Assembly: GCA_903853895.1 (NCBI GenBank)
Contig: CAINUX010000051.1
Coordinates: forward strand, 1 to 33,186
Direction: 5' to 3'
Source of the DNA: an uncultured beta proteobacterium
GTDB taxonomy: Bacteria > Pseudomonadota > Gammaproteobacteria > Burkholderiales > Burkholderiaceae_C
DNA: 33,186 nt
Position numbers and translations under genes: made by a program. Positions within the stretch are counted from its first letter, which is position 1; the number at the start of each line of letters is the position of its first letter. The notes beneath the pieces were generated by a model, which had not been told where the DNA came from, searched no databases, and saw only the letters and a list, made by a program, of their open reading frames with translations. This document shows positions 8,571 through 16,748 of this stretch, in pieces.

Positions 8571-9527
8571 ATGAACATTACGACGCTAATACCTGCCTAC
8601 AAGAGTAAGTACATCCCAGATGTGTTGAATGCGCTGCGGTATCAGACGCTGCCCGCACAAAGGATACTGTTTTCAGACGATAGCCCCAACGGTGAGTATC
8701 GACAGGCTCTCCTTTCCGAGGAAATGCGGCCGTTGACGACTGGCTTGAATATTGAGGTGTGCGAAGGTCCACGCAAGGGGGCTTACGAAAACGTGAAGCA
8801 TGTCGTTCGAATGTGGGGAAATAGCTCGGAATTGGTTCACCTGATGTTTGATGACGATGTCATTTACCCAGAGTTTTATGAACGCCATCATGTCGCCCAT
8901 GCTTCATCTGAACTATCGTGTTCAATCAGCCCCCGCTGGACGGCAAGTGAAGAGGGGGTCTTGTTGGCGGGTCAGTCGCCGCCGCGGGCCGTAACGATGT
9001 CGCCGAACAGGATTCTGTCGTTAGATGCTGACGTGATGTTCATGACCACCGTGGCGGAATGCAAGAACTGGTTTGGAGAGTTTTCCAATACCGTGATGCG
9101 CGGCGATACCTGTGACTTGCTACTCAAACCTCAACTGGGTGGAGTCTCTTATGCGGGTCTGTGGGACTTGGGCTATTTCTTGGCGGCGAGCATGCGCTCC
9201 CCCGTGGGCTATTTACAAGACCATTTGGGGTACTTTCGTACCGGCGGAACCGGAAATTCGGCTAACTCGTTCGGCCCTTTCGTGAAGGCAGGAGTACTTG
9301 GTTACGTGGCATTGGCCATGGGCGGCAGACGGGTCGGAAAACTGTCGGTTGATCAGGCAAGCCATTGTTATTCCACCATTGCATCAGTGGCCAATCACTA
9401 CTATTCGCAACAAGCAGATCTATTAGAGATTCTCTTGGCGTTGAATAACCTGACCGCGTCCGCGGAAGATGCGGAAGCCCAATTCCTCGCAGCCTGGGCT
9501 AACTTCCATTTAAGCAACGGGTTTTAA
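8571..9527 (+). CDS. Family 2 glycosyltransferase
   Basis: This 318-residue protein has a GT-A type N-terminus: ITTLIPAYKSKYIPDVLNAL with RILFSDDSPNGEY, then HLMFDDDVIYPEFYERHH, where the acidic cluster is the likely DxD metal/sugar-nucleotide site. The acceptor and donor are unknown. From context it could transfer the acetamido-dideoxyhexose made by the preceding enzymes. No membrane segments are evident, so it is probably cytoplasmic or peripheral. I choose ATG 8571, with AGGA at 8561-8564; a TTG at 8565 is in frame but less likely. It follows the aminotransferase by 12 nt. Confidence 0.82.
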   Translation: MNITTLIPAYKSKYIPDVLNALRYQTLPAQRILFSDDSPNGEYRQALLSEEMRPLTTGLNIEVCEGPRKGAYENVKHVVRMWGNSSELVHLMFDDDVIYPEFYERHHVAHASSELSCSISPRWTASEEGVLLAGQSPPRAVTMSPNRILSLDADVMFMTTVAECKNWFGEFSNTVMRGDTCDLLLKPQLGGVSYAGLWDLGYFLAASMRSPVGYLQDHLGYFRTGGTGNSANSFGPFVKAGVLGYVALAMGGRRVGKLSVDQASHCYSTIASVANHYYSQQADLLEILLALNNLTASAEDAEAQFLAAWANFHLSNGF

Positions 9528-9530
9528 TGC

Positions 9531-10169
9531 ATGGCACTCAAACTGAATCGGTATACAGCGATCATTAGCAACACGGAACCGTCCGTGCTGGAAGGGCTAG
9601 TGCGGGGACTGCTGATTCACTATTTTTTTCATGTATCTGACAAAGGACGGTTAGTCATTTTTGATGCGGCTGTGGGTATGCCGCGGACAATTAATGTATT
9701 GACGCCCACTGTATTCAAGGGAGCGGGCATCATCCGGTTGGCACCGTTTACGGTTTTTGGCGTCCCGCGTTCGCCTGGGAGTTACGCCTGCACTTACATT
9801 GAGGCACGTACGCCCGATTCGTTGATAGAGATTGGCGATCAAACAGTGTTGAATAACCGTGCATTCCTGCTGTCCGAGGGCGCGCACATCAGGATCGGGA
9901 AGCGCGGATTATTTGGTCCCGAACTTCAGATTTTTGACAGTAACGCACACCGCCTGCAACTGGGGCAGCGGCATCTTCCTGACGATAAGCCGCAGGGCGT
10001 GGATATTGGTGACGATGTTTTTATCGGTGCACGTGTGACGATTCTAAAAGGATGTCAAATCGGTAACGGCTGCGTGATATCCGCAGGCTGCGTAGTGCCA
10101 CCGTCGTTCGTCGCTCCGCCTAACTCGATCGTTGCAGGAAATCCTGCCCGCATTGTTGGGCAGGCGTGA
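9531..10169 (+). CDS. WbbJ-type hexapeptide acyltransferase (CatB/maltose O-acetyltransferase-like)
   Basis: The 212-residue protein ends in a clear hexapeptide domain: IGDQTVLNNRAFLLSEG, IRIGKRGLFGPELQIFDSNAH, VDIGDDVFIGARVTILKG, then SIVAGNPARIVG. The D-x-N-x-H segment and the IGDDVFIGARVTILKG stretch fit O-acetyltransferases that modify surface sugars. The first 80 residues are not recognisable and may shape the acceptor site. It starts 3 nt after the glycosyltransferase stop, so it is the last gene of the forward run that begins at 6089. Its stop is only 4 nt from that of the convergent methyltransferase. The acyl group and acceptor are unknown. Confidence 0.82.
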   Translation: MALKLNRYTAIISNTEPSVLEGLVRGLLIHYFFHVSDKGRLVIFDAAVGMPRTINVLTPTVFKGAGIIRLAPFTVFGVPRSPGSYACTYIEARTPDSLIEIGDQTVLNNRAFLLSEGAHIRIGKRGLFGPELQIFDSNAHRLQLGQRHLPDDKPQGVDIGDDVFIGARVTILKGCQIGNGCVISAGCVVPPSFVAPPNSIVAGNPARIVGQA

Positions 10170-10173
10170 CTCC

Positions 10174-11130
10174 CTACGACATATCTGCCAATCGAAGCAT
10201 CTGTGAATTGATCGGATCGTTTACGCTGGCGACGATCCGTTTAGGATCGTTGATGCTATCCATTAGGCGGATTCCGCTGAGACTAGTCGGAACTTCATTC
10301 AAACTGCCATCATAGGTAATGGAAGATCGTGGCTGGCTGTTCAGCATGGGACCATTGCATAGGGATAGGAATTCCCAGGACGACATGCGGGCTGCTGCTG
10401 CCCAAGCGTCGCCGTCTGCAATATCGGCGTCCTCGACTGCCCTGCAAACCACAGACATATAGCCGCTGCTGAGGCCCGGAACATAGTTGTAGGGGTTCAC
10501 CGGCGTATGTGGGCAAAACAAAAAGTCGATGGGGACCATTTTGAAGAAGCGTATCAACTGCTCCAGCATGGGAACAGAGTGATACCAAAAAGTGTTGTTC
10601 TCCTTTTGAAGGCCGCCCTCGGCGTTGTATTCCAGCGTGTATCCATCCTTGTTAATGACATTGGTCGATATCACCATAAGCCCATTCTTCTTCAACAGCG
10701 GCCGAATGCCTGCCAGTACGTGCATTGGTGAAAAGACATGGTAGAGGACACCAGACAGATTGATAAAGTCAAAACCGCCTTTGTCCTTGAGCTTGAAGCT
10801 GAGGTCATACAGAAGGCCAATTTCCCGGAAGTCGAAATTGACGTCGTAGATTTTTCGAACCACGTCCATTTTCTTTTGGCAGTGAGGAATTGCATCGGTG
10901 GCTAGAACACTCTTAGCTCCCTTGCGGACCATGGCGGTCGGAACAAGACCTTCCATGCTGCCAATGTCTAGACAATCCATATCCTGCAAGTTGCAGTTGC
11001 GTACCATCATGCGGGGGAGCATTGGAGTCTGAGGAGTGTCCATCCCCTTGGTCACAATGCCAGGGGCCAGTTCCACGCTGTAGTACCACCAGTCATTCAG
11101 AACTGACGCTATAAGTTCGTTGCTATTCAA
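10174..11130 (-). CDS. Class I SAM-dependent methyltransferase
   Basis: The glycine-rich SAM loop is MDCLDIGSMEGLVPTAMVRKGA, followed by the acidic end of strand 2 (SVLATD) and a motif IV-like region FDFINLSGVLYHVFSP. The N-terminal WWYYSVELAPGI resembles proteins related to tRNA U34 carboxymethyltransferase (CmoB-like, DUF1698) that recur in glycan clusters. I prefer TTG at 11130 (318 residues) because GGAGGAG lies just upstream; the frame is open to a TTG at 11217 (347 residues). There is no ATG in the first 58 codons. The gene runs against its neighbours, so it has its own promoter. The substrate may be a sugar or lipid carrier, but this is not shown. Confidence 0.8.
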   Translation of the reverse strand: MNSNELIASVLNDWWYYSVELAPGIVTKGMDTPQTPMLPRMMVRNCNLQDMDCLDIGSMEGLVPTAMVRKGAKSVLATDAIPHCQKKMDVVRKIYDVNFDFREIGLLYDLSFKLKDKGGFDFINLSGVLYHVFSPMHVLAGIRPLLKKNGLMVISTNVINKDGYTLEYNAEGGLQKENNTFWYHSVPMLEQLIRFFKMVPIDFLFCPHTPVNPYNYVPGLSSGYMSVVCRAVEDADIADGDAWAAAARMSSWEFLSLCNGPMLNSQPRSSITYDGSLNEVPTSLSGIRLMDSINDPKRIVASVNDPINSQMLRLADMS

Positions 11131-11382
11131 GGACTCCTCCAATCTAGTAGTTTGAGAAGACCATCCTAATTCAAATGGAAGCCTCGTAAATGCTCGGGTT
11201 ATGATGAAGACGCCCAATCATTTCGTGTTTATTTCAACTTGGAGTGTGGTAGGCGATAGGCCGTCAGTCTGTCGTTGGTAGATGCAATTCAATCGCCATG
11301 GGGTCTAATTCCAGTGGTTTTGCGAATAGTGTTTGGGGGGAATTCCTTGGGGTAGGAATTGACTGTGTCATTCGGAGGAAAA
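11131..11382. promoter_or_regulatory. Divergent intergenic region between the methyltransferase and the GT-methyltransferase fusion
   Basis: About 250 bases (165 if the longer methyltransferase start is used) should hold the promoters of both divergent genes. Visible structure: AATTCC (11341-11346) and GGAATT (11355-11360) form an inverted repeat with an 8-base spacer, just before the strong ribosome site GGAGG at 11374-11378. No confident promoter hexamers. Confidence 0.4.
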
Positions 11383-12732
11383 ATGAGTCTTCACCATATC
11401 CCAGTCGTGGTTGTCTCTTACAACACGCCGGACCTATTGCTCGGACTGCTGGCTTCGTTTCGCCGGTACTATAGTAATCCAGTGCATGTGGTCGACGGCT
11501 CCGATCCGGAACCGCTGACTAGGATCAAGGCAGTGGTTGTCGAGTTTGACGATGTAGTCTTACATGCGCTCGAGTACAACATTCATCACGGCCCCGGTAT
11601 GGCATGGGCCATTCAGAATCTGCCATTGTCTGGTCCGGTTCTCTTTCTTGATTCGGACGTAGTCATCTTACGAGAAGGCTTTTTGGAGGCGTTGTATACC
11701 GAACTTGGCCCGGCGGACTATGGAGCCGGCGGAGTTAATCATGTGAATCAGGAAGGCTTCAACATTGAATATAGCTACGGGGCTATTCCATGCCTGCAGC
11801 CGCCCTGCATGCTGTGCAATATCGAGGTCATGCGCCAGTGGCCTTTGCCCGTGAAACATGGGTCACCGATGATCGCTCCGATGCGGGCCTTGCAGCGAGC
11901 GGGAAAATCTAGGCTTTTGCGACCAGTCGAATGGGCTCTCAATGACATCACCATGGGGACAAAAAAGGTATACATAGATCACATCGGACAGGGGACTAGC
12001 GCTGCTACTGGCGGCTATCACCTGGAAGAATGGATGGCTGAGGTTCAAGCTCGGCGATCGCGCGAGGCGACCCAGCCTGCACCAACGGGTTTCAATCCTG
12101 ATCTGCTGGCCATGATTCCCGTTGGAACAACTCGGATTTTGGAAATTGGTTGCAGCACGGGGGCTTTGGCCTTTGCCTATAAGGCAATGCATCCGGAGTG
12201 TAGTTACCATGGAGTCGAGATTGACGACCATGCGGCGGCCATTGCGCGGCGCTACTGTGATCAAGTCTCTGTCTTGGATATGGACTCCTTGCCGGAAAGC
12301 TATTTTTCAGTGTGGAGTGACAGGGACTGTTGGCTTTTTGGTGATGTGCTCGAGCACCTTCGTGATCCTTGGCGTGTCTTATCGCACATCTATAAGGTTA
12401 TGCCACCAGGCAGTTGCATCGTCGCTAGCGTTCCCAATGCTCAGCACTGGAGTCTGCAGGCCAAGCTGTCCGTTGGCGATTTCCGGTATACGGATGGGGG
12501 ATTATTTGACCGAACCCACCTGCGTTGGTTTACCCGTGTGACACTGTTGGAAATGTTTATTCAGGCGGGATTCCGAATTGATTCGGCTGTGTCACGGATC
12601 TTCAACGAGCCGCAGCGTGAGCAGGTTTTACCCGCCATTCGTGCGATGGCGCAAAGTATGGGTGGCGATCCAGAGCAGGCTGCCAATGACGCATTGGCGT
12701 TGCAGTATGTGGTCCGCGCTGTACGGCCGTAG
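11383..12732 (+). CDS. Fusion of family 2-like glycosyltransferase and class I methyltransferase
   Basis: 449 residues in two domains. The N-terminal half (about 1-225) reads as a GT-A glycosyltransferase: IPVVVVSYNTPDLLLGLL, then VLFLDSDVVILREGF near residue 88 with the DxD motif. The C-terminal half (about 235-449) is a SAM methyltransferase: TTRILEIGCSTGALAFAYKA near 252, YHGVEIDDHAA, FGDVLEHLRDPW, and LFDRTHLRWFT near the end, all typical of Methyltransf_23-type enzymes in glycan clusters. The fusion suggests a sugar is added and then O-methylated. ATG 11383 has GGAGG upstream at ideal spacing; the in-frame TTG at 11359 does not. The gene is separate from the forward run to its left and has its own promoter region. 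Confidence 0.85.
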   Translation: MSLHHIPVVVVSYNTPDLLLGLLASFRRYYSNPVHVVDGSDPEPLTRIKAVVVEFDDVVLHALEYNIHHGPGMAWAIQNLPLSGPVLFLDSDVVILREGFLEALYTELGPADYGAGGVNHVNQEGFNIEYSYGAIPCLQPPCMLCNIEVMRQWPLPVKHGSPMIAPMRALQRAGKSRLLRPVEWALNDITMGTKKVYIDHIGQGTSAATGGYHLEEWMAEVQARRSREATQPAPTGFNPDLLAMIPVGTTRILEIGCSTGALAFAYKAMHPECSYHGVEIDDHAAAIARRYCDQVSVLDMDSLPESYFSVWSDRDCWLFGDVLEHLRDPWRVLSHIYKVMPPGSCIVASVPNAQHWSLQAKLSVGDFRYTDGGLFDRTHLRWFTRVTLLEMFIQAGFRIDSAVSRIFNEPQREQVLPAIRAMAQSMGGDPEQAANDALALQYVVRAVRP

Positions 12733-12742
12733 CTACGGCCGT
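12723..12742. terminator. Perfect 20-bp palindrome across the stop codon (possible terminator)
   Basis: ACGGCCGTAG and its reverse complement abut at 12732/12733, and the TAG stop (12730-12732) lies inside. It can form a GC-rich hairpin in RNA, but no U-run follows, so an intrinsic terminator is only possible; it may instead stabilise the 3' end. Confidence 0.4.
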
Positions 12743-12848
12743 TCGAAGTGTTAGCCTTCCACAAAGCTTCTTTGCTATCAAAATGATTGCGAAGAATCTT
12801 TATTCCACGAGGGCTAGATGCGCGTAGCTTTCCTGCTAATTGTCAATC

Positions 12849-13166
12849 CTACACCTGCATATTCATAATGTCAGTGTAAGCCTGAACCATGCGGTTGCGC
12901 ACATGCAGCGAGGCCTGGAATCCTATTTGCGCCTTCTGTATCGCCACCATGGTTTCTTCCAGGCTGACCTTGGGGTTTTCCATTTGCACTTCCCGCTGCA
13001 GGCGGGTGGCTTCGTTCTGCGCAGCGCTGACGGTATTCAGCGCGCCTTTCAGGGCTCCGGCAAAGCCACCGCCCACGCCTTGGGTTCCGGCTGACGCGGC
13101 AGGACGCACGCCAATGCTGGGGCGGACCGTCGTCGGCATGGTTACGGGGCTGAGCTTGAAATCCAT
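12849..13166 (-). CDS. fliE: Flagellar hook-basal body protein FliE
   Basis: FliE is a small exported protein that joins the MS ring to the proximal rod. The 105-residue product begins MDFKLSPV and ends with the conserved KVSLEETMVAIQKAQIGFQASLHVRNRMVQAYTDIMNMQV region; the YxxIMxMxV ending is diagnostic. I use the ATG at 13166, which has AGGGAGA upstream on the minus strand; an in-frame start at 13199 would add 11 unconserved residues. It is divergent from fliF, the same arrangement as in enterobacteria. Its 3' end faces the GT-methyltransferase fusion gene across about 115 nt. Confidence 0.95.
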   Translation of the reverse strand: MDFKLSPVTMPTTVRPSIGVRPAASAGTQGVGGGFAGALKGALNTVSAAQNEATRLQREVQMENPKVSLEETMVAIQKAQIGFQASLHVRNRMVQAYTDIMNMQV

Positions 13167-13350
13167 GGTGGATCTCCCTGGTTGATTGGGTTGCCGCAAT
13201 CCTATTACCCACTGCCGGGTGCCATTATTTTGAATTGGCAGGCAAAGGCGGTGCTTATTACCCTAATGTTTTTGGAGGTGGGTCGAATAATCAATCCCAT
13301 TCATGCGGCGAAACGCGCCCCACATGCGTCGGAATTCATCGGAAACCAAA
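13167..13350. promoter_or_regulatory. fliE/fliF divergent promoter region
   Basis: This 184-bp gap separates divergent fliE and fliF and must carry promoters for both operons. It contains AT-rich patches such as 13225-13235 and 13290-13300. I saw no match to the sigma-28 (GCCGATAA) consensus and only misspaced sigma-54-like TGGCA sequences, so the control (for example FlhDC, usual in this group) is inferred and not seen. Confidence 0.4.
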
Positions 13351-15039
13351 ATGCCAGCAGTTGCCACCCTACCTCTCAACCCGACTCTTGCCCAGCGTCT
13401 GGCCGGTCTGGACCAGGGGCAGCGCCTGCGACTGGCGCTGGGAGTGGTGCTGTTTGTGGCGATTGGCGTCATCGGTCTGGTCATGGGGCGGCAAGCCGAA
13501 TGGCGCGTTTTGTACTCCAACCTGGCCGACAAGGACGGCGGTGCCGTCATTGCACAGCTCAGCACCCTGAATGTGCCCTATAAACATGCCGAAGGTGGCG
13601 GGGCAATTCTGGTTCCCGCAGACCGCGTGCACGATGTGCGGCTCAAGCTGGCGTCCCTTGGTCTGCCAAAAGGCTCGGTCAACGGCTTTGAGATGATGGA
13701 ATCCAACCGCTTCGGCATGACCCAGTTCCAGGAGCGGCTGACCTTCCAGCGCGGTCTGGAGGGGGAGCTGACACGCTCCATCCAGGCGCTGTCGTCCGTA
13801 CAAAACGCGCGGGTGCACCTGGCTCTGCCTAACCAGAACGGTTTCTTTCGAGAGCAGCAAAAACCGTCAGCCTCGGTCTTGCTGAGCCTGCATGGCGGGC
13901 GCACCCTGGACAGGACCCAGCTGGCAGGCATCATTCACCTGGTTGCCTCCAGCGTGCCAGAGATGAGCCCATCCGCAGTCAGCGTGCTCGACGATACGGG
14001 CAAATTGCTTTCCAGCCCTTCGGACGGGTCGGGCGGTGCATTGGGCGTTGACGCGGAACAGTTGCAGTACGTGCGCCAGGTGGAGCAGCTCTACAGCCGT
14101 CGGATTCTGGACATTCTGGAGCCGATTGTGGGCCGGCAGAACGTCAAGGCCCAAGTGACGGCGGAGCTGGATTTCTCGCAAACCGAGTCGACCACGGAGT
14201 CGCACAAGCCTAACCAAGCGCCTGAGGTGAGTGCCGTTCGCAGCCAACAGGTCGTCGAAAGTTCCGGCGCAGCGGGCACCAGTCCGCCATCGGGTGTGCC
14301 GGGTGCAACCACCAACCAGCCACCTGCCGCGGCATCGGCGCCGATCAACGGCGCGGCGCAACCCCTGGCTGCGGGCGGTCAAGCGCCTCTGGCCGGTGGG
14401 GGCAAGCGGGAATCCATCATCAACTACGAGGTGGACAAGACCATCCGCGTGGTCAAGGGCGCGTCGGGTGTCATCAAGCGCATCAATGCGGCCGTGGTTC
14501 TAAACAACACTGTCGCCACGAATGACAAGGGCAAGTCCACCAGCACGCCGCTGACCGATGCACAGATGGAGAAGATGACGGCCCTGGTGCGTGAAACCAT
14601 AGGCTTCAGCAAGGACCGGGGAGACTCCGTCAACCTGGTGAACGCCGCATTTGCGTCCGAGAAGGTCGAGGTCATCGATGTGCCGCTGTGGCGGCAGCCC
14701 GAGGTGGTGGACTTGGCCCGCAGTTTTGCCTGGCCGCTGGGCACTCTGTTGTTCGGGGCTCTGGTGTTGATGGGCGTCATTCGTCCCGCCATCAAGGCTA
14801 TGGGTACGGCGCCCGTTGCCAGTGTCGCGTCCAGTAATGTCCGCGTGAACCAGTTGGATGCCATGGAGTCAGAGATGCCAGAGCGCCCACAGTTGGCCGG
14901 ACCTGGCTCCGCTAACGACGTGGCACAGATTTCGGCACATGAGAAGCAGCTTGATGATGCCCGGCAATTGACCCGCGACAACCCGGCCGCGGTGGCCAAC
15001 ATCATCAAAACGTGGATGAACGGCGAGGCACCGGCCTGA
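13351..15039 (+). CDS. fliF: Flagellar MS-ring protein FliF
   Basis: The 562-residue inner-membrane protein builds the MS ring on which rotor, rod and export gate assemble. Segments: N-terminal membrane helix (about 28-47, LALGVVLFVAIGVIGLVMG), the YccC/SpoIIIAG-like ring-building motif region (WRVLYSNLADKDGGAVIAQL, then GFEMMESNRFGMTQFQERLTFQRGLEGEL, VHLALP), a Pro/Ala-rich linker, and a second membrane helix (SFAWPLGTLLFGALVLMGV) before the C-terminal FliG-binding tail. I choose ATG 13351 (MPAVATLPLNPT); ATGs at 13303 and 13324 are in frame but add Arg/His-rich residues unlike the family. A CCGGCC-TGAC-GGCCGG hairpin wraps the stop codon. Confidence 0.95.
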   Translation: MPAVATLPLNPTLAQRLAGLDQGQRLRLALGVVLFVAIGVIGLVMGRQAEWRVLYSNLADKDGGAVIAQLSTLNVPYKHAEGGGAILVPADRVHDVRLKLASLGLPKGSVNGFEMMESNRFGMTQFQERLTFQRGLEGELTRSIQALSSVQNARVHLALPNQNGFFREQQKPSASVLLSLHGGRTLDRTQLAGIIHLVASSVPEMSPSAVSVLDDTGKLLSSPSDGSGGALGVDAEQLQYVRQVEQLYSRRILDILEPIVGRQNVKAQVTAELDFSQTESTTESHKPNQAPEVSAVRSQQVVESSGAAGTSPPSGVPGATTNQPPAAASAPINGAAQPLAAGGQAPLAGGGKRESIINYEVDKTIRVVKGASGVIKRINAAVVLNNTVATNDKGKSTSTPLTDAQMEKMTALVRETIGFSKDRGDSVNLVNAAFASEKVEVIDVPLWRQPEVVDLARSFAWPLGTLLFGALVLMGVIRPAIKAMGTAPVASVASSNVRVNQLDAMESEMPERPQLAGPGSANDVAQISAHEKQLDDARQLTRDNPAAVANIIKTWMNGEAPA

Positions 15040-15046
15040 CGGCCGG
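15031..15046 (+). promoter_or_regulatory. Hairpin enclosing the fliF stop codon
   Basis: CCGGCC (15031-15036) and GGCCGG (15041-15046) form a perfect 6-bp GC stem with a TGAC loop holding the TGA stop. It lies 14 nt before the fliG start. No U-tract follows, so it may tune fliF-fliG coupling or mRNA stability and need not terminate. Confidence 0.4.
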
Positions 15047-15060
15047 CGCAAAATAACACC

Positions 15061-16062
15061 ATGGCACAAGACGACGGACTCCAAGACGCAGCAATTCTGA
15101 TGATGTCTCTGGGCGAGGCAGAGGCATCAGAAGTGTTCAAGCACCTGTCGCCCAAGGAAGTACAAAAGCTGGGCGAGGCGATAGCCAAGACCACGCAGAT
15201 TACCCGTGAGCGCGTGGATGAGGTAGTCGGCAAATTTACGGGTGTTGCCGCATCCCAAAGTCTGCTGGTGTCCAATTCGGGTGACTATGTGCGCTCGGTG
15301 TTGAAGTTGGCGCTGGGTGATGACAAGGCCGCACTGCTGATTGACAGGATCTTGCAGGGTGGCGACGTTTCCGGCATCGAGAGCCTGAAGTGGATGGACC
15401 CCTTGTCAGTGGCCGAGTTGATGCGCAACGAGCACCCGCAGATTGTGGCTGCCATTCTGGTGCACCTGGACTACGACCAGGCGGCCGACGTGCTGAAGAA
15501 CCTGACCGAACGCCAGCGCAATGAAGTCATGTTGCGGGTCGCCACCATGGAAGGTATCCAGCCCACCGCGCTCAAAGATTTGAACGAGGTGCTGTTCAAG
15601 GTGCTGGCCGGCGGTGACAAGATTCGTAAGTCTTCCTTGGGCGGGGTCAAGACGGCGGCGGAAATGATCAACCTGATGGGTACGGCTATCGAGGGAACGG
15701 TGATTGAGTCCATCCGAAACCATGATGCAGACCTGGCCCAAAAGATCATGGACAAGATGTTTGTGTTCGACGACGTGCTGAAGCTCGACGACAAGGCCAT
15801 CCAGATGGTGCTCAAAGAAGTGTCTTCCGACGTTTTGATCGTGGCACTGAAGGGGGCCCAGCCCGAGTTGAAGGAAAAGATTCTCGCCAATATGTCATCC
15901 CGCGCGGCGGCGACCTTGCGCGAAGACCTGGAGTCCCGTGGTCCCATGCGCCTGTCCGAAGTGGAAGCGCAGCAGAAGGAGGTTCTCAAGACGGTGCGCC
16001 GTCTGGCGGACGAAGGGCAGATTGTCATTGGCGGTGGAGGTGGCGACGACGCCATGGTTTGA
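15061..16062 (+). CDS. fliG: Flagellar motor switch protein FliG
   Basis: The 333-residue rotor protein links the MS ring to the switch complex and touches the stator. N-domain: LQDAAILMMSLGEAEASEVFKHL, which binds FliF. Middle domain: EHPQIVAAILVHLDYDQAADVL; EHPQ is the FliM-contact motif. The C-domain (about 230-330) has the charged torque helix region DKMFVFDDVLKLDDKAIQMVL, with Lys/Arg/Glu/Asp expected to meet MotA. The tail GGGGGDDAMV ends in a glycine run. Length is typical. It follows fliF by 21 nt and shares TGATG with fliH. Confidence 0.96.
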   Translation: MAQDDGLQDAAILMMSLGEAEASEVFKHLSPKEVQKLGEAIAKTTQITRERVDEVVGKFTGVAASQSLLVSNSGDYVRSVLKLALGDDKAALLIDRILQGGDVSGIESLKWMDPLSVAELMRNEHPQIVAAILVHLDYDQAADVLKNLTERQRNEVMLRVATMEGIQPTALKDLNEVLFKVLAGGDKIRKSSLGGVKTAAEMINLMGTAIEGTVIESIRNHDADLAQKIMDKMFVFDDVLKLDDKAIQMVLKEVSSDVLIVALKGAQPELKEKILANMSSRAAATLREDLESRGPMRLSEVEAQQKEVLKTVRRLADEGQIVIGGGGGDDAMV

Positions 16063-16748
16063 TGACACGCGCCCACAGCCGGTTTATCGCAAGTGATGAT
16101 ATTGGTGCCGCGGTCGGCTGGGACTTTGGCGCGGTCGATCAAGCGTCGGTGCGTTTTGCCGCCAAGGTCAAGGCAAGGGAAGAGGCGGAAGAGCAAGTCA
16201 GGGAAAACGTGTCCCGTCAGCTGGGCTTCTCGGAAGGCTATGCACAGGGCCACGCACAGGCGACCCTGGAGGGGCAGCGCCAGATTACTGAGTACATCCA
16301 GACCCAGGGTCAGGATGCAGCGCGCCACTATGGGGAGTTGTTCTCATCGGCGGATGCCCAAATCGCGGAATCACAGCAGGTGATGGCCAAAGGTGTGCTG
16401 GAGCTGGCGTGTGAGCTGGCCCGTCAGGTGCTGCGCCACGAGCTTTCCACCAATCCAAATGCCTTGCAGCCCGTGATTCGGGAGGCGCTGAGTGTGCTGG
16501 CGATAGACTGCAAGGCGGCGGTCGTGCGCCTCAATCCACTGGACTTGGATGTGCTGGAAGATGTTTTACGCCAGGAGTTTTCGGGCCTCGCGCTCACCTT
16601 GCTGGCAGACGTCACGGTGACCCGGGGCGGTTGCCTGGTGGAAGCAGCCGGAACAGTGGTTGATGGCACGATGGAAAGACGCTGGAGTCGCGCCGTGGCG
16701 CGGCTCGGCCTGGAGTCGACTTGGGAGGTGCCCGTTGATGCAGACTGA
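16062..16748 (+). CDS. fliH: Flagellar export ATPase regulator FliH
   Basis: The 228-residue soluble protein holds FliI and docks it at the C-ring. The N-terminal part has a charged region ([20 protein letters not shown]), followed by [20 protein letters not shown] with Gly spacing like the FliH GxxxG helix, and a C-terminal V-type ATPase E-subunit-like domain ([20 protein letters not shown] ... [28 protein letters not shown]). ATG 16062 overlaps the fliG stop as TGATG; a TTG at 16059 is possible. Its last 11 nt overlap fliI. Confidence 0.92.
   Translation: MTRAHSRFIASDDIGAAVGWDFGAVDQASVRFAAKVKAREEAEEQVRENVSRQLGFSEGYAQGHAQATLEGQRQITEYIQTQGQDAARHYGELFSSADAQIAESQQVMAKGVLELACELARQVLRHELSTNPNALQPVIREALSVLAIDCKAAVVRLNPLDLDVLEDVLRQEFSGLALTLLADVTVTRGGCLVEAAGTVVDGTMERRWSRAVARLGLESTWEVPVDAD

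Noticed and set aside
13130..13260. TGGCAC- and TGGCAG-like sequences between fliE and fliF as sigma-54 promoters
   Set aside because: On both strands the GC element at -12 is absent or one base off the fixed 10-base spacing from GG, so they do not meet the consensus.
14424..15275. 283-codon minus-strand frame across fliF and fliG
   Set aside because: Ser/Thr/Arg-rich shadow of two conserved genes and it spans their junction.
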